Both the position numbers and the translations under genes were made by a program. From Cytobacillus stercorigallinarum (GTDB lineage: Bacteria > Bacillota > Bacilli > Bacillales > Cytobacillaceae): a stretch of 64,000 nucleotides of DNA. Location of the stretch: assembly GCF_014836495.1 (NCBI RefSeq), contig NZ_JACSQT010000006.1:62001-126000 (forward strand), read 5' to 3'. Below are positions 18,172-27,339 of the stretch, piece after piece (position 1 is the stretch's first letter; each line of letters begins with the position of its first letter). The notes beneath the pieces were generated by a model. That model searched no databases. It was not told where the DNA came from and saw only the letters and a list, made by a program, of their open reading frames with translations.

Positions 18172-18899
18172 TGCGTGTCTTACGAACAATTCCTTATACA
18201 TTGATTCGAATGAGCCGAGATTATATTACGCTACTGTTGCTCTTAGTTGTTCCGATTATACTTATTACCATTTTTTATTTCGTATTAGGTGATATGAAAA
18301 ATCAATACGGTGATCTGGCGTTCTATGATACAGCACAGTTAATGACACTCGTGTTTCAATTGTTCGGCGGTTCAATCGTGATTGCCTATATTCAAGATGA
18401 TTTATTTTCAGCAAGGCGGCAACGTATATTGGTGGCACCGATGAGTCTACCACTTTATGCTCTCTCAATCTCCTTATGTGGCATGTTTTTCTCCATTTTT
18501 CTAGGCTTTTTGTTAGTGCTATTTACAGGAGTGGGGTTAAATGTAGAGTGGGGGAATGTGTTCTGGGTCATGTATATCATTGCCTTATTGGCAGTACTAT
18601 CAAGCCTTGTAAGTTTAATTCTTATTTTTTCTGTGAAAAATATTAAATTAGCAGAACGTTTAAGTGATGTGTATGGAATTGGTTGCGTCGTGCTGGCAGG
18701 GTTGTTTTTTCCAATTCCTGATTATCCGGTTATTACATTCATTAATGAGTACCTTAATCCATTATTGTTAGCTGCTAATGCCATTAGCTATGCGCAAAGT
18801 AATTTGTTTTCTGATGCTTATATTTATATGTTTCGATTAGGAATCGGAATTGTCATTACTTTTATAATCGTGTATGTCCTAGGTAGGAGGAAGATTTAA
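18168..18899 (+). CDS. ABC-2 type permease, first subunit
   Basis: A 243-residue membrane protein with six predicted helices, including LLLLVVPIILITIFYFVLG near residue 25 and LFGGSIVIAYIQDDL near 65. It has no large extracellular domain, unlike LnrM/YfiM (about 400 aa), so it is a compact ABC-2 permease. GGAGG precedes tandem ATGs, and its start overlaps the ATPase stop (ATGA). The next gene follows with no gap and encodes a similar-sized permease, so the exporter is probably a heterodimer in the membrane. Confidence 0.85.
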   Translation: MMRVLRTIPYTLIRMSRDYITLLLLLVVPIILITIFYFVLGDMKNQYGDLAFYDTAQLMTLVFQLFGGSIVIAYIQDDLFSARRQRILVAPMSLPLYALSISLCGMFFSIFLGFLLVLFTGVGLNVEWGNVFWVMYIIALLAVLSSLVSLILIFSVKNIKLAERLSDVYGIGCVVLAGLFFPIPDYPVITFINEYLNPLLLAANAISYAQSNLFSDAYIYMFRLGIGIVITFIIVYVLGRRKI

Positions 18900-19586
18900 A
18901 TGACTGTTTTTCATTATGTACTGAAGAGAAGTATAGCGAATAAAACAAGTTTGCTGATTCTATTTCTCTTCCCAGTTGTTGCGATCTTTCTACCATCAGG
19001 CGAATATTGGCCACATCTTCCATACGGATATCAATATTTTGGTATTTTTATTTTATTTATTAGTTTGAAGCTCTCCGGATTAATTTTAGAAGATAGGATG
19101 AGAGGAATTGCCAAAAAGTTATCAATTGCCCCCATCAGTCATTTTAGTTATCTAGCACAAAATTTGCTAGCCTATTTTCTAATTTTAGTCTTACAATGTC
19201 TTATTTTAGTCTATGGTGGCGTATTTTTTGGGAAAGAACTTTATCAGCCTTTTTGGTTGCTCATTTTATTTTTGACATTTAGTATGGCATCGATTGCTTT
19301 TGCGCTAATGTGGATTTCTTTTTTTCGTAATAAAGAAATATCCATGTTAATTTTTATGTCGATGATCAGTGTAATTGCTTTAATCGGTGGGGTCTTGATT
19401 CCCATTGAATTATTACCAGAAGTTTTACAAAAAGTAGCGATTACATTGCCGACTTTTTGGCTAGCTTGGGGAATAGATTGGATTATTTTTGGTGGCGAAG
19501 TGAAGGAGTTTCTGCTTGTGAATGGAATGCTTATTTTATATATGTTTTTATTTTTAATAATTGGAAGTGTGAAAAAATTGCATTGA
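18900..19586 (+). CDS. ABC-2 type permease, second subunit
   Basis: A 228-residue protein with six hydrophobic segments and the typical ABC-2 loop ILEDRMRGIAKKLSIAPIS, where the coupling helix meets the ATPase. It starts directly after the stop of the first permease, with GGAGG inside the end of that gene. As with its partner there is no large outer domain. The gene is followed by a histidine kinase gene after a few bases, so exporter and signalling genes are one operon. Substrate unknown; a cell-envelope antibiotic is a reasonable guess from the context. Confidence 0.84.
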   Translation: MTVFHYVLKRSIANKTSLLILFLFPVVAIFLPSGEYWPHLPYGYQYFGIFILFISLKLSGLILEDRMRGIAKKLSIAPISHFSYLAQNLLAYFLILVLQCLILVYGGVFFGKELYQPFWLLILFLTFSMASIAFALMWISFFRNKEISMLIFMSMISVIALIGGVLIPIELLPEVLQKVAITLPTFWLAWGIDWIIFGGEVKEFLLVNGMLILYMFLFLIIGSVKKLH

Positions 19587-19607
19587 TAGGTGAGGAGAGA
19601 TGTGCAT

Positions 19608-20693
19608 ATGAGAGTGTACGAGCGATATTTTAGATTTGTGATATTTTGGCGAATAGCACAATTACTTATCTTAGCACATCTTTGGCTCCTAAGTACTACT
19701 GACTTTGAGGGAATTGTTTTTATCCTGCTTTTGCTAATAGTTATGAGCATACGTATAAGGTTTTCCATAACTAAATGGAGTTTTCTTATTGAATTAATCC
19801 TCTGTATAGCTTTTATTCCGTACTTTCCGTTTGCCTTATACGGTTTAGCCATTGCTATTTTCGAAGCAGCAATAGTGGGGAAATGGTGGTTGTTTTTCCC
19901 AATAACGATTTTAATGATTGTTTCTCATCCCCTTGATCTCACTTTGATTTGGTATAGTTTTCTCACAGTAATAGTGGGAAACTTCACTTATCATTCAATG
20001 AAAGAACGTAAGCAACTAGAAAAGACATTAGACATGGAAAGAAAGGAAAAGTATGAGCTTGAACGGATCAAAATGGAGCTTTTAGACGCTTATTTTGAGG
20101 TGGAAAAGGCAGCGGAACTGAAGGAAAGAAATCGGATTTCAAGAGAACTCCATGACCACCTAGGACATGATTTAACAGGTGCACTTCTAGCTATTCAAGC
20201 ATATGAACAAGTAGATAATGAAAAACAAGCACACGGCCTCCTGGAACAGGTGAAAATCAGGCTTTCGAGGAGTACTACGAGATTAAGAAATACAGTGCAT
20301 AATCTTACACCTGTTACTTATATAGGTGTAGAGAGGTTGCAAAGAATCGTAGCAGATGCAGAGCCATTGTTTGTAGAATTTAAATATAATGGAAATGTTG
20401 ATAATGTATCGTCGCAATCTTGGATGATGTTGGAAGCCTGTCTTAAGGAAGCTATTACAAATGTAAGTAAATATAGTAATGCGACGAAAACGGAAGTTGA
20501 ACTTGATGTTACTGAAACACTTGTAAGGTTAAAAATTCATGATAACGGCACCGTTACAAAAAAATCAGTGAATGGCAGTGGAATAAGAAGTTTACAATTA
20601 AGGGCAAGAACGTTAAAAGGAAGCTTAACAATTGATCGTCAAAATGGGTATTTGCTTGTATGTGTCTTACCTTTACAGAGAAGGAGGGAGTAG
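19608..20693 (+). CDS. Sensor histidine kinase, NarL/LiaS type (HisKA_3)
   Basis: A 361-residue kinase. The first ~135 residues are four to five membrane helices with very short loops, so sensing must occur in or at the membrane. A coiled segment (residues ~135-170) leads to the HisKA_3 box ERNRISRELHDHLGHDLTG near 172, with the phosphoacceptor His. The HATPase domain has EACLKEAITNVSKYS near 275, DNGT and NGSGIRSL. The ATG at 19608 is chosen because AGGTGAGGAG lies ten bases before it. The partner regulator follows after 2 bases. Confidence 0.9.
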   Translation: MRVYERYFRFVIFWRIAQLLILAHLWLLSTTDFEGIVFILLLLIVMSIRIRFSITKWSFLIELILCIAFIPYFPFALYGLAIAIFEAAIVGKWWLFFPITILMIVSHPLDLTLIWYSFLTVIVGNFTYHSMKERKQLEKTLDMERKEKYELERIKMELLDAYFEVEKAAELKERNRISRELHDHLGHDLTGALLAIQAYEQVDNEKQAHGLLEQVKIRLSRSTTRLRNTVHNLTPVTYIGVERLQRIVADAEPLFVEFKYNGNVDNVSSQSWMMLEACLKEAITNVSKYSNATKTEVELDVTETLVRLKIHDNGTVTKKSVNGSGIRSLQLRARTLKGSLTIDRQNGYLLVCVLPLQRRRE

Positions 20694-20695
20694 CT

Positions 20696-21307
20696 ATGGA
20701 TATATTAATTGTGGATGATGATTGCTTAATCTGTCAGAGCTTACAATTACTTCTCGATAAAGAGGAAGATATTACAGTTGTTGGTGTGGTTGAAAATGGA
20801 CGTGAAGCGATTTCTTTTTGTGAGAAAATTCAACCAGACCTTATTCTAATGGATATTCAAATGCCAGTATTGAATGGAATTGAAAGTACAAAGATGATAA
20901 AAAGAAACTGGCCACATATTAAAATAATGATGCTGACAACCTTTCAAGATAAAATGAATATTCGACTGGCTTTAAAAGCAGGTGCTGAGGGCTACATCAT
21001 AAAATCTAGTGCGATCAAAGATATGGCCAAACAAATCCGTGCAATCGAATCCAATTCGATGGTCCTTACTCCGGAAGTGCTTGATAAACTTGTACATCAA
21101 AATCAGTCGGCTGAGTTCTTGGAGTTAACCGAACGGGAAAAAGACGTGATGGAACTTGTGGTGGAAGGGTTATCAAATAAAGAAATAGCGAAGCAGCTTT
21201 ATTTAAGTGAAGGGACCGTGCGTAATGTTCTTTCGATTGTCCTTGATAAATTGGAGCTGCGCGATCGTACACAACTCGCCATTTACTATTGGCAACGGCA
21301 AAAATAA
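20696..21307 (+). CDS. Response regulator, NarL/LuxR family
   Basis: A 203-residue regulator. The receiver domain has the acidic pocket VDDD (7-9), the phosphoacceptor Asp53 in LMDIQMP and Lys in YIIKSS. The LuxR-type helix-turn-helix lies at about 140-203: LTEREKDVMELVVEGLSNKEIAKQLYLSEGTVR (in part). The ATG at 20696 follows GGAGGGAG at the end of the kinase gene. It is the partner of the kinase just upstream and probably controls the ABC exporter in the same operon. Family call firm; target inferred. Confidence 0.92.
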   Translation: MDILIVDDDCLICQSLQLLLDKEEDITVVGVVENGREAISFCEKIQPDLILMDIQMPVLNGIESTKMIKRNWPHIKIMMLTTFQDKMNIRLALKAGAEGYIIKSSAIKDMAKQIRAIESNSMVLTPEVLDKLVHQNQSAEFLELTEREKDVMELVVEGLSNKEIAKQLYLSEGTVRNVLSIVLDKLELRDRTQLAIYYWQRQK

Positions 21308-21350
21308 GTTGTTTAAAGCAATTAGAGGAAGTATCTAAACATAAACCAGG

Positions 21351-21408
21351 AGATTGAACTGCACCCCAATTGTTAGACACAATTTAACAACTGGAGGTGC
21401 AGTTTTTC
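21351..21408 (+). terminator. Long hairpin ending the ABC/two-component module; IS3-end-like
   Basis: AACTGCACCCCAATTGTTA (21357-21375) pairs, with a few mismatches, with the segment 21385-21404, followed by T-rich sequence, so it can act as a terminator. The outer sequence looks like the terminal repeats of IS3-family elements placed head to head, which suggests a remnant. Confidence 0.6.
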
Positions 21409-21602
21409 TTATGTAATTAAGAGCCGAATATTTTTATTTAAGCATTAAGTTACTATATAGCAATTTATAAATGAGTAAACAAGAGATTGCGCTCATTCGT
21501 CTGTTCCTTGTGCGTATTTTGAATTTTACCCATCGATTGGTAAGAACGTGCATTCGTATTTGTTTTGCGTTAAAATAAAAGAAAAATGTAAGAGGGATCA
21601 AA

Positions 21603-22826
21603 ATGGAGCCTATCAAATTTATTCATGCTGCAGATTTACATTTAGACAGCCCAATGGTTGGATTAAAAGATTTACCTGACTTCATATTTGAGCGGTTAAA
21701 GGAAAGTACATTCCGTTCATTTATGAAGCTTATTGATGTTGCAATAAGTGAGAAAGTTGATTTTGTGATTATAGCGGGAGATTTATACGATGCAAGTGAT
21801 CGGAGTATAAAGGCACAAAACATCTTGCGAGAACAAATGTTACGGTTACATAAGGCTGGAATTCGTGCATTTATCGTACATGGTAACCATGATCATCTAG
21901 GTGGAGAGTGGATTAAATTAACGATGCCAGAGAATGTATTTATGTTTGGCGAAACACCAGAAGTAACTAGATTTCAAAAAAAGGATACGATTATTCATCT
22001 TTATGGCTTTAGTTATCCAGAACGACATGTCCATGAAAGAATCGTTCGGCTTTATCAAAAAGAAGAAGCAGCTGGTTATCATATTGGCATTTTACATGGG
22101 AACTTGGAGGGGTTAACAGAACATGGCAACTATGCACCGTTTACCATTTCTGACTTAATAGAAAAACAATTTGATTATTGGGCCCTTGGTCACATACATA
22201 AAAGAGCAGAAATCAATACAGTACCACCAATTATTTACCCAGGGAATATACAAGGACGACATAAAAAGGAAACAGGTATAAAAGGTTGTTATTTAATCGA
22301 ATTACAGGAGCATATTTGCGAAAAGCAATTTATTGAGACAAATGACGTGATTTGGGAGGAAGTGATCCTTGATTGTCGTCCATTCAATTCTTTCGAGGTT
22401 TTATTATCAAATTGTACCAAATTGTTAGAATCAAAAAGAAGAGAAGGCAAAGCCATTATACTTAAATTAGAATTACAACACTTAACTATGAGTGAAATGG
22501 AAGAAAAGGCCATTCGGTCAGGTGAATTAATAGAATTTCTCCAAGAAACGGAACGAATGCACCAATCCTTCGTTTGGGTAAATGAGTTAAAAGTGAAAAA
22601 GGAGTTAGTGTGGGATGAGGAAAGTTTACGAAATCAGTCACCTTTTTATAAAGAAATGTTCGATCTTGCAAATGAAGAAATAGTACTGAAAGCATTATCC
22701 CCATTGTATAGACATAAGCAAGCAAGTCGATGGATCGATGAATTATCAGCAACAGATCAGAATGAAATTGTTGCAGATGCAAAACAATTGTTACTTGAAC
22801 TATTAGTGGAGGGGGTGAATGAATGA
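21603..22826 (+). CDS. yhaO: DNA repair nuclease YhaO (Mre11/SbcD-like)
   Basis: A 407-residue calcineurin-fold phosphoesterase. All metal-binding motifs are present: ADLHLDSP (D/H), AGDLYD, GNHDH, ILHGNLEG and LGHIHKR. This is the nuclease partner of the SMC-like ATPase encoded immediately downstream, with a 4-base ATGA overlap. The pair is the YhaO/YhaN equivalent of SbcD/SbcC and probably processes DNA ends. AGAGGG precedes the ATG. The C-terminal third is helical and less conserved. In B. subtilis this gene adjoins yhaP; here a 4-kb module separates them. Confidence 0.93.
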   Translation: MEPIKFIHAADLHLDSPMVGLKDLPDFIFERLKESTFRSFMKLIDVAISEKVDFVIIAGDLYDASDRSIKAQNILREQMLRLHKAGIRAFIVHGNHDHLGGEWIKLTMPENVFMFGETPEVTRFQKKDTIIHLYGFSYPERHVHERIVRLYQKEEAAGYHIGILHGNLEGLTEHGNYAPFTISDLIEKQFDYWALGHIHKRAEINTVPPIIYPGNIQGRHKKETGIKGCYLIELQEHICEKQFIETNDVIWEEVILDCRPFNSFEVLLSNCTKLLESKRREGKAIILKLELQHLTMSEMEEKAIRSGELIEFLQETERMHQSFVWVNELKVKKELVWDEESLRNQSPFYKEMFDLANEEIVLKALSPLYRHKQASRWIDELSATDQNEIVADAKQLLLELLVEGVNE

Positions 22827-25819
22827 AGCTTAAAGGGATGGAGATCTATGGGTACGGAAAATGGGAAAATATCAAAATTGAAAAGTTAAACGATTTTCAT
22901 TGTTTTTACGGGCAAAACGAAGCGGGTAAATCAACACTAATGTCTTTTATTCATAGTATGTTATTTGGTTTTCCTTCTAAAAAAGGAAATGAAAGAAATT
23001 ATAAACCTAAGAATAGTAGTCAATATGGTGGCAAACTGATTGTCACTTTACCAGATGGTCAAGAAGCCACGATTGAGAGAGTAAAGGAAAGAACGCCTGA
23101 TGAAGTGAATGTCGTGCTCAGTTCTGGAAGAAGCGGAGGTTACGCTTTATTAGAGGAATTGCTTCAAGGAATGGATCAATCATTATACCGAGCGATCTTT
23201 TCTTTTGATCTGTTTGATATTCAAAATGTGCAATCTTTTAGTAAAGAAGATTTAGGGCATTTTTTATTTTCTTCTGCAGTAGTTGGTACAGATGGCATCT
23301 TAAAGGCGGAACAATATTTGCAAAAGCAACTAGATCTGCGCTTTAAGCCATCTGGAACAAAGCCGGTTTTAAACAACGGTTTAAAAGAACTAAAAAAAGC
23401 ATATGAAGATCTAAAGAAAGCAGAAAAAACGAATAGCCTTTATAAAGAACGAACAGAGAAAAAAGAAGAATTAATTAGTAGCAACGAACAACTTGAAGAA
23501 GAAGTCGAACAGTTAGAAGAGTTGCTCAGTTCTTTAAAGAAGTGGTTAACAGTTGAGGAAGTATATATTCATTATTTAAGTTTACTAACTGAAGAAAGGC
23601 AATTAGACGTAGATGATTTTCCAATAGATGGGTTAAAGCGATTAGATACTCTTCAACAGAAAAAGGAAGTATTAGAAGACCAAAGAAATGAACTAATCAC
23701 GAAAAGAAATAACCTTGAGAAAAAATTACTAAATGCAGACTTACAGAAGGAAATACTTGAAAATAGAGCGGAAATCGAAGCGGTTTGCGAACGGAATACT
23801 GTTAGAGAAAATCAAGTACAAACGAAGAAAGAATTGCAACTCGAAATAAAAGCTTTGGAAGAAGAATTGCAGCATATGTCAGATAAGCTACATATGCACA
23901 TATCAGAAGAAGAGATTTTATCTTTTGATACGAGTATGTTTCAAAAAGAGCTTATCACAAATGTAACGAAGAAGAAGTCGAGGTTGACGGATAAAAAAGT
24001 GCAGTTGGATGAGGAGTCGGAGACTGTAAGAACTGAATTATCTAATTTAGAAAATAAAATAAATGAAAAAAGAAAGCAGTTACTATCAAAGGAAGAGAGA
24101 ACAAACATTGTTAACAAAATCACTACATTTGAGCAAAAGGAAAGTCATCATCAGAGATTAAATGAAATCGATGTCAAAATACAATTGCTCACAGAGAAAT
24201 TTAAACAAGCAATAGCTAAGGATAAGAAATCCAAAAAAATAGAATATATGAAGCTGAGTTCACTATTCTTATTATTCATTTTCATCGGTTTATGGGGGTT
24301 TTTAGAAGATTCATTCCTTACTCAAGCGTTAGCGATTGGGGGGATTTGTCTCACCTTTATTAGTTCATTTTTCAAACAGAAGGCAGGCTATTCCGATGGA
24401 ATAAAAGAAGAATTAGATTATTTAAGTCAACAGAAGGTGGAATTAGAAAGGAAAGAGCCCATCGCTGCTAAAGAGCAGGTAGATAATTGGAAGCAGCAAA
24501 TTGAAAGAAATAAGCAACAAGAAGCAGAAGTTGCCGAATACGCTCATCGATTAGATTATGTTAATAGTCAGTATGAAAAAATCATTGCCGCATATGAAGT
24601 GTGGGAAGATGAGATGAGGGAAGTAAATAGTAAGATAGATCGCATAGCAGAGCCATATAAATTAAATAAAGCAACTATGAAAAATCAATTACTTGATGCC
24701 TTTTTATTGATTGAAGAGATGAAGAGCACAATCAGAAAAAAGAAGGTAAAGAAAACGAAATTAGATACCTTGAGCCAATCTATTATTAATATAGAGGAGA
24801 AACTCACTCATTATTTCTCCTTATTAACTATAGAACCACGCTCATATGCTGATGGCGTGATTCAGCTAAAAGAGGTGATCGATAAAGAAAGAAACAAACT
24901 TGCAAACTTTGAAAAAAATAAGGAAATAAAAGAATCGATTCAATCAGATATAACAATTATAGAGGAGAAAATAGCAAATAGAGATAATGATATTCAATCG
25001 TTACTAAAAGAAGCAGATGTGCCTTCAATCGTTTCTTTTAAAGAAAAAGGGATGGCGGCTCAAAGAAAGCAAGCCATTAAAGAAGAGCTACGTACGGAAA
25101 AATTAAAATTAAATATGACAAACTTATCTAAAGAGAAGTTAAATAAATATGTTGAATCAAGACCGACAGAAGAACAAATAAAAGAATACCAAATAAGCAT
25201 TGATACGAAGAAAGAAAAAATAACTAAGCAACAAGAAATATTACATCATCTTTCTTATGAAATTAAACAATTAGAAGAAGGCGGGATTTATGCTGACTTA
25301 TTGCACAAATACAAACAATTAAAAGCCGAGTGGAATGAGCTTGCTAAGGAATGGGCTGTGTATGCAACCGCAAAAAGCTTGTTATCTGAAACGGTGAACA
25401 CCTTTAAAGAAGAAGAATTCCCAAAAATATTAAAAAAAGCTGAGGGGTATTTTTCTGATTTAACCTTAGGGCAATATAAGCGGATTCTTTATGATAGTGA
25501 CAAAAACCAATTATTATTAGAGCATAAGGAAGGGATGTTTTTTGAGCCGAGATCATTAAGTCAATCAACCGCTGAGCAACTTTATATTAGTTTACGATTG
25601 AGCTTGGCAGAAATTGTGTTCTCTCGTTATCAGCTCCCTTTTATCATTGATGATGGATTTGTGAACTTTGATCATAAAAGGGTGGAAGAAGTGATGCGAG
25701 TATTAAGAGGTAAAGAACAGCAGGTTATTTTCTTTACTTGCCATAAAGGGATGTTGCAAAGCTTTAACCGGGATGAAGTAATTGATTTAAGTGAACTACA
25801 AACAGCAACAAGTTTTTAA
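22823..25819 (+). CDS. yhaN: SMC/SbcC-like ATPase YhaN with internal membrane hairpin
   Basis: A 998-residue AAA-type coiled-coil ATPase. Walker A GQNEAGKST lies near residue 33, and the C-terminal half of the ATPase has SLSQSTAEQLYISLRLSLAE (signature) and PFIIDDGFVNFDHKR (Walker B). Long coiled coils occupy residues ~190-470 and ~530-870. At about 476-515 two adjacent hydrophobic segments (LFLLFIFIGLWGF and ALAIGGICLTFISSFF) form a probable membrane hairpin where SbcC has its zinc hook; no CxxC hook is seen there. It is coupled to yhaO. Role: DNA end processing or repair, perhaps at the membrane. Confidence 0.91.
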   Translation: MKLKGMEIYGYGKWENIKIEKLNDFHCFYGQNEAGKSTLMSFIHSMLFGFPSKKGNERNYKPKNSSQYGGKLIVTLPDGQEATIERVKERTPDEVNVVLSSGRSGGYALLEELLQGMDQSLYRAIFSFDLFDIQNVQSFSKEDLGHFLFSSAVVGTDGILKAEQYLQKQLDLRFKPSGTKPVLNNGLKELKKAYEDLKKAEKTNSLYKERTEKKEELISSNEQLEEEVEQLEELLSSLKKWLTVEEVYIHYLSLLTEERQLDVDDFPIDGLKRLDTLQQKKEVLEDQRNELITKRNNLEKKLLNADLQKEILENRAEIEAVCERNTVRENQVQTKKELQLEIKALEEELQHMSDKLHMHISEEEILSFDTSMFQKELITNVTKKKSRLTDKKVQLDEESETVRTELSNLENKINEKRKQLLSKEERTNIVNKITTFEQKESHHQRLNEIDVKIQLLTEKFKQAIAKDKKSKKIEYMKLSSLFLLFIFIGLWGFLEDSFLTQALAIGGICLTFISSFFKQKAGYSDGIKEELDYLSQQKVELERKEPIAAKEQVDNWKQQIERNKQQEAEVAEYAHRLDYVNSQYEKIIAAYEVWEDEMREVNSKIDRIAEPYKLNKATMKNQLLDAFLLIEEMKSTIRKKKVKKTKLDTLSQSIINIEEKLTHYFSLLTIEPRSYADGVIQLKEVIDKERNKLANFEKNKEIKESIQSDITIIEEKIANRDNDIQSLLKEADVPSIVSFKEKGMAAQRKQAIKEELRTEKLKLNMTNLSKEKLNKYVESRPTEEQIKEYQISIDTKKEKITKQQEILHHLSYEIKQLEEGGIYADLLHKYKQLKAEWNELAKEWAVYATAKSLLSETVNTFKEEEFPKILKKAEGYFSDLTLGQYKRILYDSDKNQLLLEHKEGMFFEPRSLSQSTAEQLYISLRLSLAEIVFSRYQLPFIIDDGFVNFDHKRVEEVMRVLRGKEQQVIFFTCHKGMLQSFNRDEVIDLSELQTATSF

Positions 25820-25890
25820 AAATGAAGGCGGTAAGTGAGATATGGTATACTTTTACTTAAAGGTAAGACGTAGAGGAGGCAGGTATAACG

Positions 25891-26835
25891 ATGACCAAAG
25901 GGATCGCGTATTATGATATTGGGGAACAGGTTGAATTGTTCTTATTAATAAAAAATGCTACAAAAGGGATGGCAAGTAACGGCAAACCTTTTTTAACTAT
26001 TATTTTTCAAGATAAAAGCGGGGATATCGAAGCAAAACTTTGGGATGTTTCCGAACAGGATGAAAATAATTATGTGCCAGAAACGATTGTCAAAGTGGCG
26101 GGAGATATCTTAAATTATCGTGGACGACAGCAGCTGCGGATAAGACAAATTCGTCCTTCAAACGACAATGATACGGTAAAGTTAGCGGACTTTTTAGAGA
26201 CAGCTCCTATTGACGCTGAAGAAATGATGGGGAAAGTCACACAATACATTTTTGAAATGAAAAACCCTAATATCCAAAGAATCACTAGACATTTATTAAA
26301 GAAATATCAAGCTGAGTTTCTGGAATATCCTGCAGCCACTAAAAATCATCATGAATTTGTCTCAGGATTAGCTTATCATGTTGTTTCAATGTTAGACCTT
26401 GCTAAAGCGATTGCAAATCTTTACCCTAGTTTGGATAAGGATTTATTATATGCGGGCATCATTCTCCATGATTTAGGTAAAGTAACAGAGCTATCTGGTC
26501 CTATATCCACAACTTATACAGTAAAGGGAAACTTACTCGGTCATATTTCCATCATGGTTAGTGAGATTGAAACAGCGGCTGAGGAGCTATCAATTCAAGG
26601 AGAAGAGGTCGTTATTTTACAGCATATTGTTCTGTCTCACCATGGTAAGGCAGAATGGGGAAGTCCGAAACCGCCTTTAATTAAAGAAGCGGAAATCATT
26701 CATTATATTGATAATTTAGATGCGAAAATGAATATGCTTGACCGGTCATTAGCTAGAGTCAAACCAGGTGAATACACTGAAAGAGTCTTTGCGTTAGATA
26801 ATCGGGCATTTTATAAGCCGACCTTTCATGAATAA
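25891..26835 (+). CDS. yhaM: 3'-5' exoribonuclease YhaM
   Basis: A 314-residue nuclease with an N-terminal OB fold (about residues 10-90: [14 protein letters not shown]) and an HD domain (about 150-300). HD residues are seen in [12 protein letters not shown] and [12 protein letters not shown], and a further His pair in [10 protein letters not shown]. YhaM degrades single-stranded RNA and DNA from the 3' end and takes part in RNA turnover. GAGGAGG precedes the ATG. It lies 70 bases after yhaN and ends in a terminator, so it may be transcribed with yhaON. Confidence 0.94.
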   Translation: MTKGIAYYDIGEQVELFLLIKNATKGMASNGKPFLTIIFQDKSGDIEAKLWDVSEQDENNYVPETIVKVAGDILNYRGRQQLRIRQIRPSNDNDTVKLADFLETAPIDAEEMMGKVTQYIFEMKNPNIQRITRHLLKKYQAEFLEYPAATKNHHEFVSGLAYHVVSMLDLAKAIANLYPSLDKDLLYAGIILHDLGKVTELSGPISTTYTVKGNLLGHISIMVSEIETAAEELSIQGEEVVILQHIVLSHHGKAEWGSPKPPLIKEAEIIHYIDNLDAKMNMLDRSLARVKPGEYTERVFALDNRAFYKPTFHE

Positions 26836-26844
26836 ATGAGAAAT

Positions 26845-26890
26845 AGCAAGTATGTGAAGTGTAAGAATGTCACATAACTTGCTTTTTTTT
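26845..26890 (+). terminator. Terminator after yhaM
   Basis: AGCAAGT-TGTGA pairs with TCACA-ACTTGCT around a 12-base loop, then 8 T. Confidence 0.85.
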
Positions 26891-27049
26891 GTAGTTTAAA
26901 TATTCGGTTGTATATGTATTAATCAAGCCAATGGAAATGAGAGTAAGGTGAGCAAAATTGTATGTTTGTTTAGTCTAGTTTTTTTAATTTTTTTGCATAT
27001 TTTAGGACAAGCAGACATATTTTCTACTAAGAGAGTAAGGAGGAGTCCA

Positions 27050-27235
27050 ATGGTACCTATATGGCTATACTTTGTGATTGCCGGTATTTTCATTAGCGCA
27101 TTTATGGCGATTAAGACAGGTAGGGATGAAAGAAAGGCAGAAAATGTTCAAATTGAGCAAGAAGGTGAAGTTTATATGCAAAGGCTAGAATCCGCAAGGG
27201 ATGAAAAACGAGAACAATATGAAAGACAAGGCTAA
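27050..27235 (+). CDS. yhaL: Sporulation-linked membrane protein YhaL
   Basis: A 61-residue protein with one N-terminal membrane helix (VPIWLYFVIAGIFISAFMAI) and a charged cytoplasmic tail rich in Glu, Arg and Lys. The ATG at 27050 has AAGGAGGAG before it; the longer frame from 26948 adds a non-conserved hydrophobic stretch without a ribosome site and was not used. The position between yhaM and prsA is that of B. subtilis yhaL. It has been linked to sporulation by name only; its function is not established. Confidence 0.8.
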   Translation: MVPIWLYFVIAGIFISAFMAIKTGRDERKAENVQIEQEGEVYMQRLESARDEKREQYERQG

Positions 27236-27302
27236 CAAAGATCGAACTATAAATATAAAAAGAATAAACATATGCATGTTCTAATGGATTTTAAGACCAA
27301 AG

Positions 27303-27336
27303 AAAAGACCTGGTATGTCAAATAACCAGGTCTTTT
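27303..27336. terminator. Bidirectional terminator between yhaL and prsA
   Basis: AAAAGACCTGGT and ACCAGGTCTTTT form a 12-bp perfect stem with a 10-base loop between convergent genes. Confidence 0.88.
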
Positions 27337-27339
27337 GTG

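Noticed and set aside
19244..19852. 202-codon minus-strand frame
   Set aside because: Antisense to the well-supported permease and kinase genes; basic, low-complexity product and no ribosome site.
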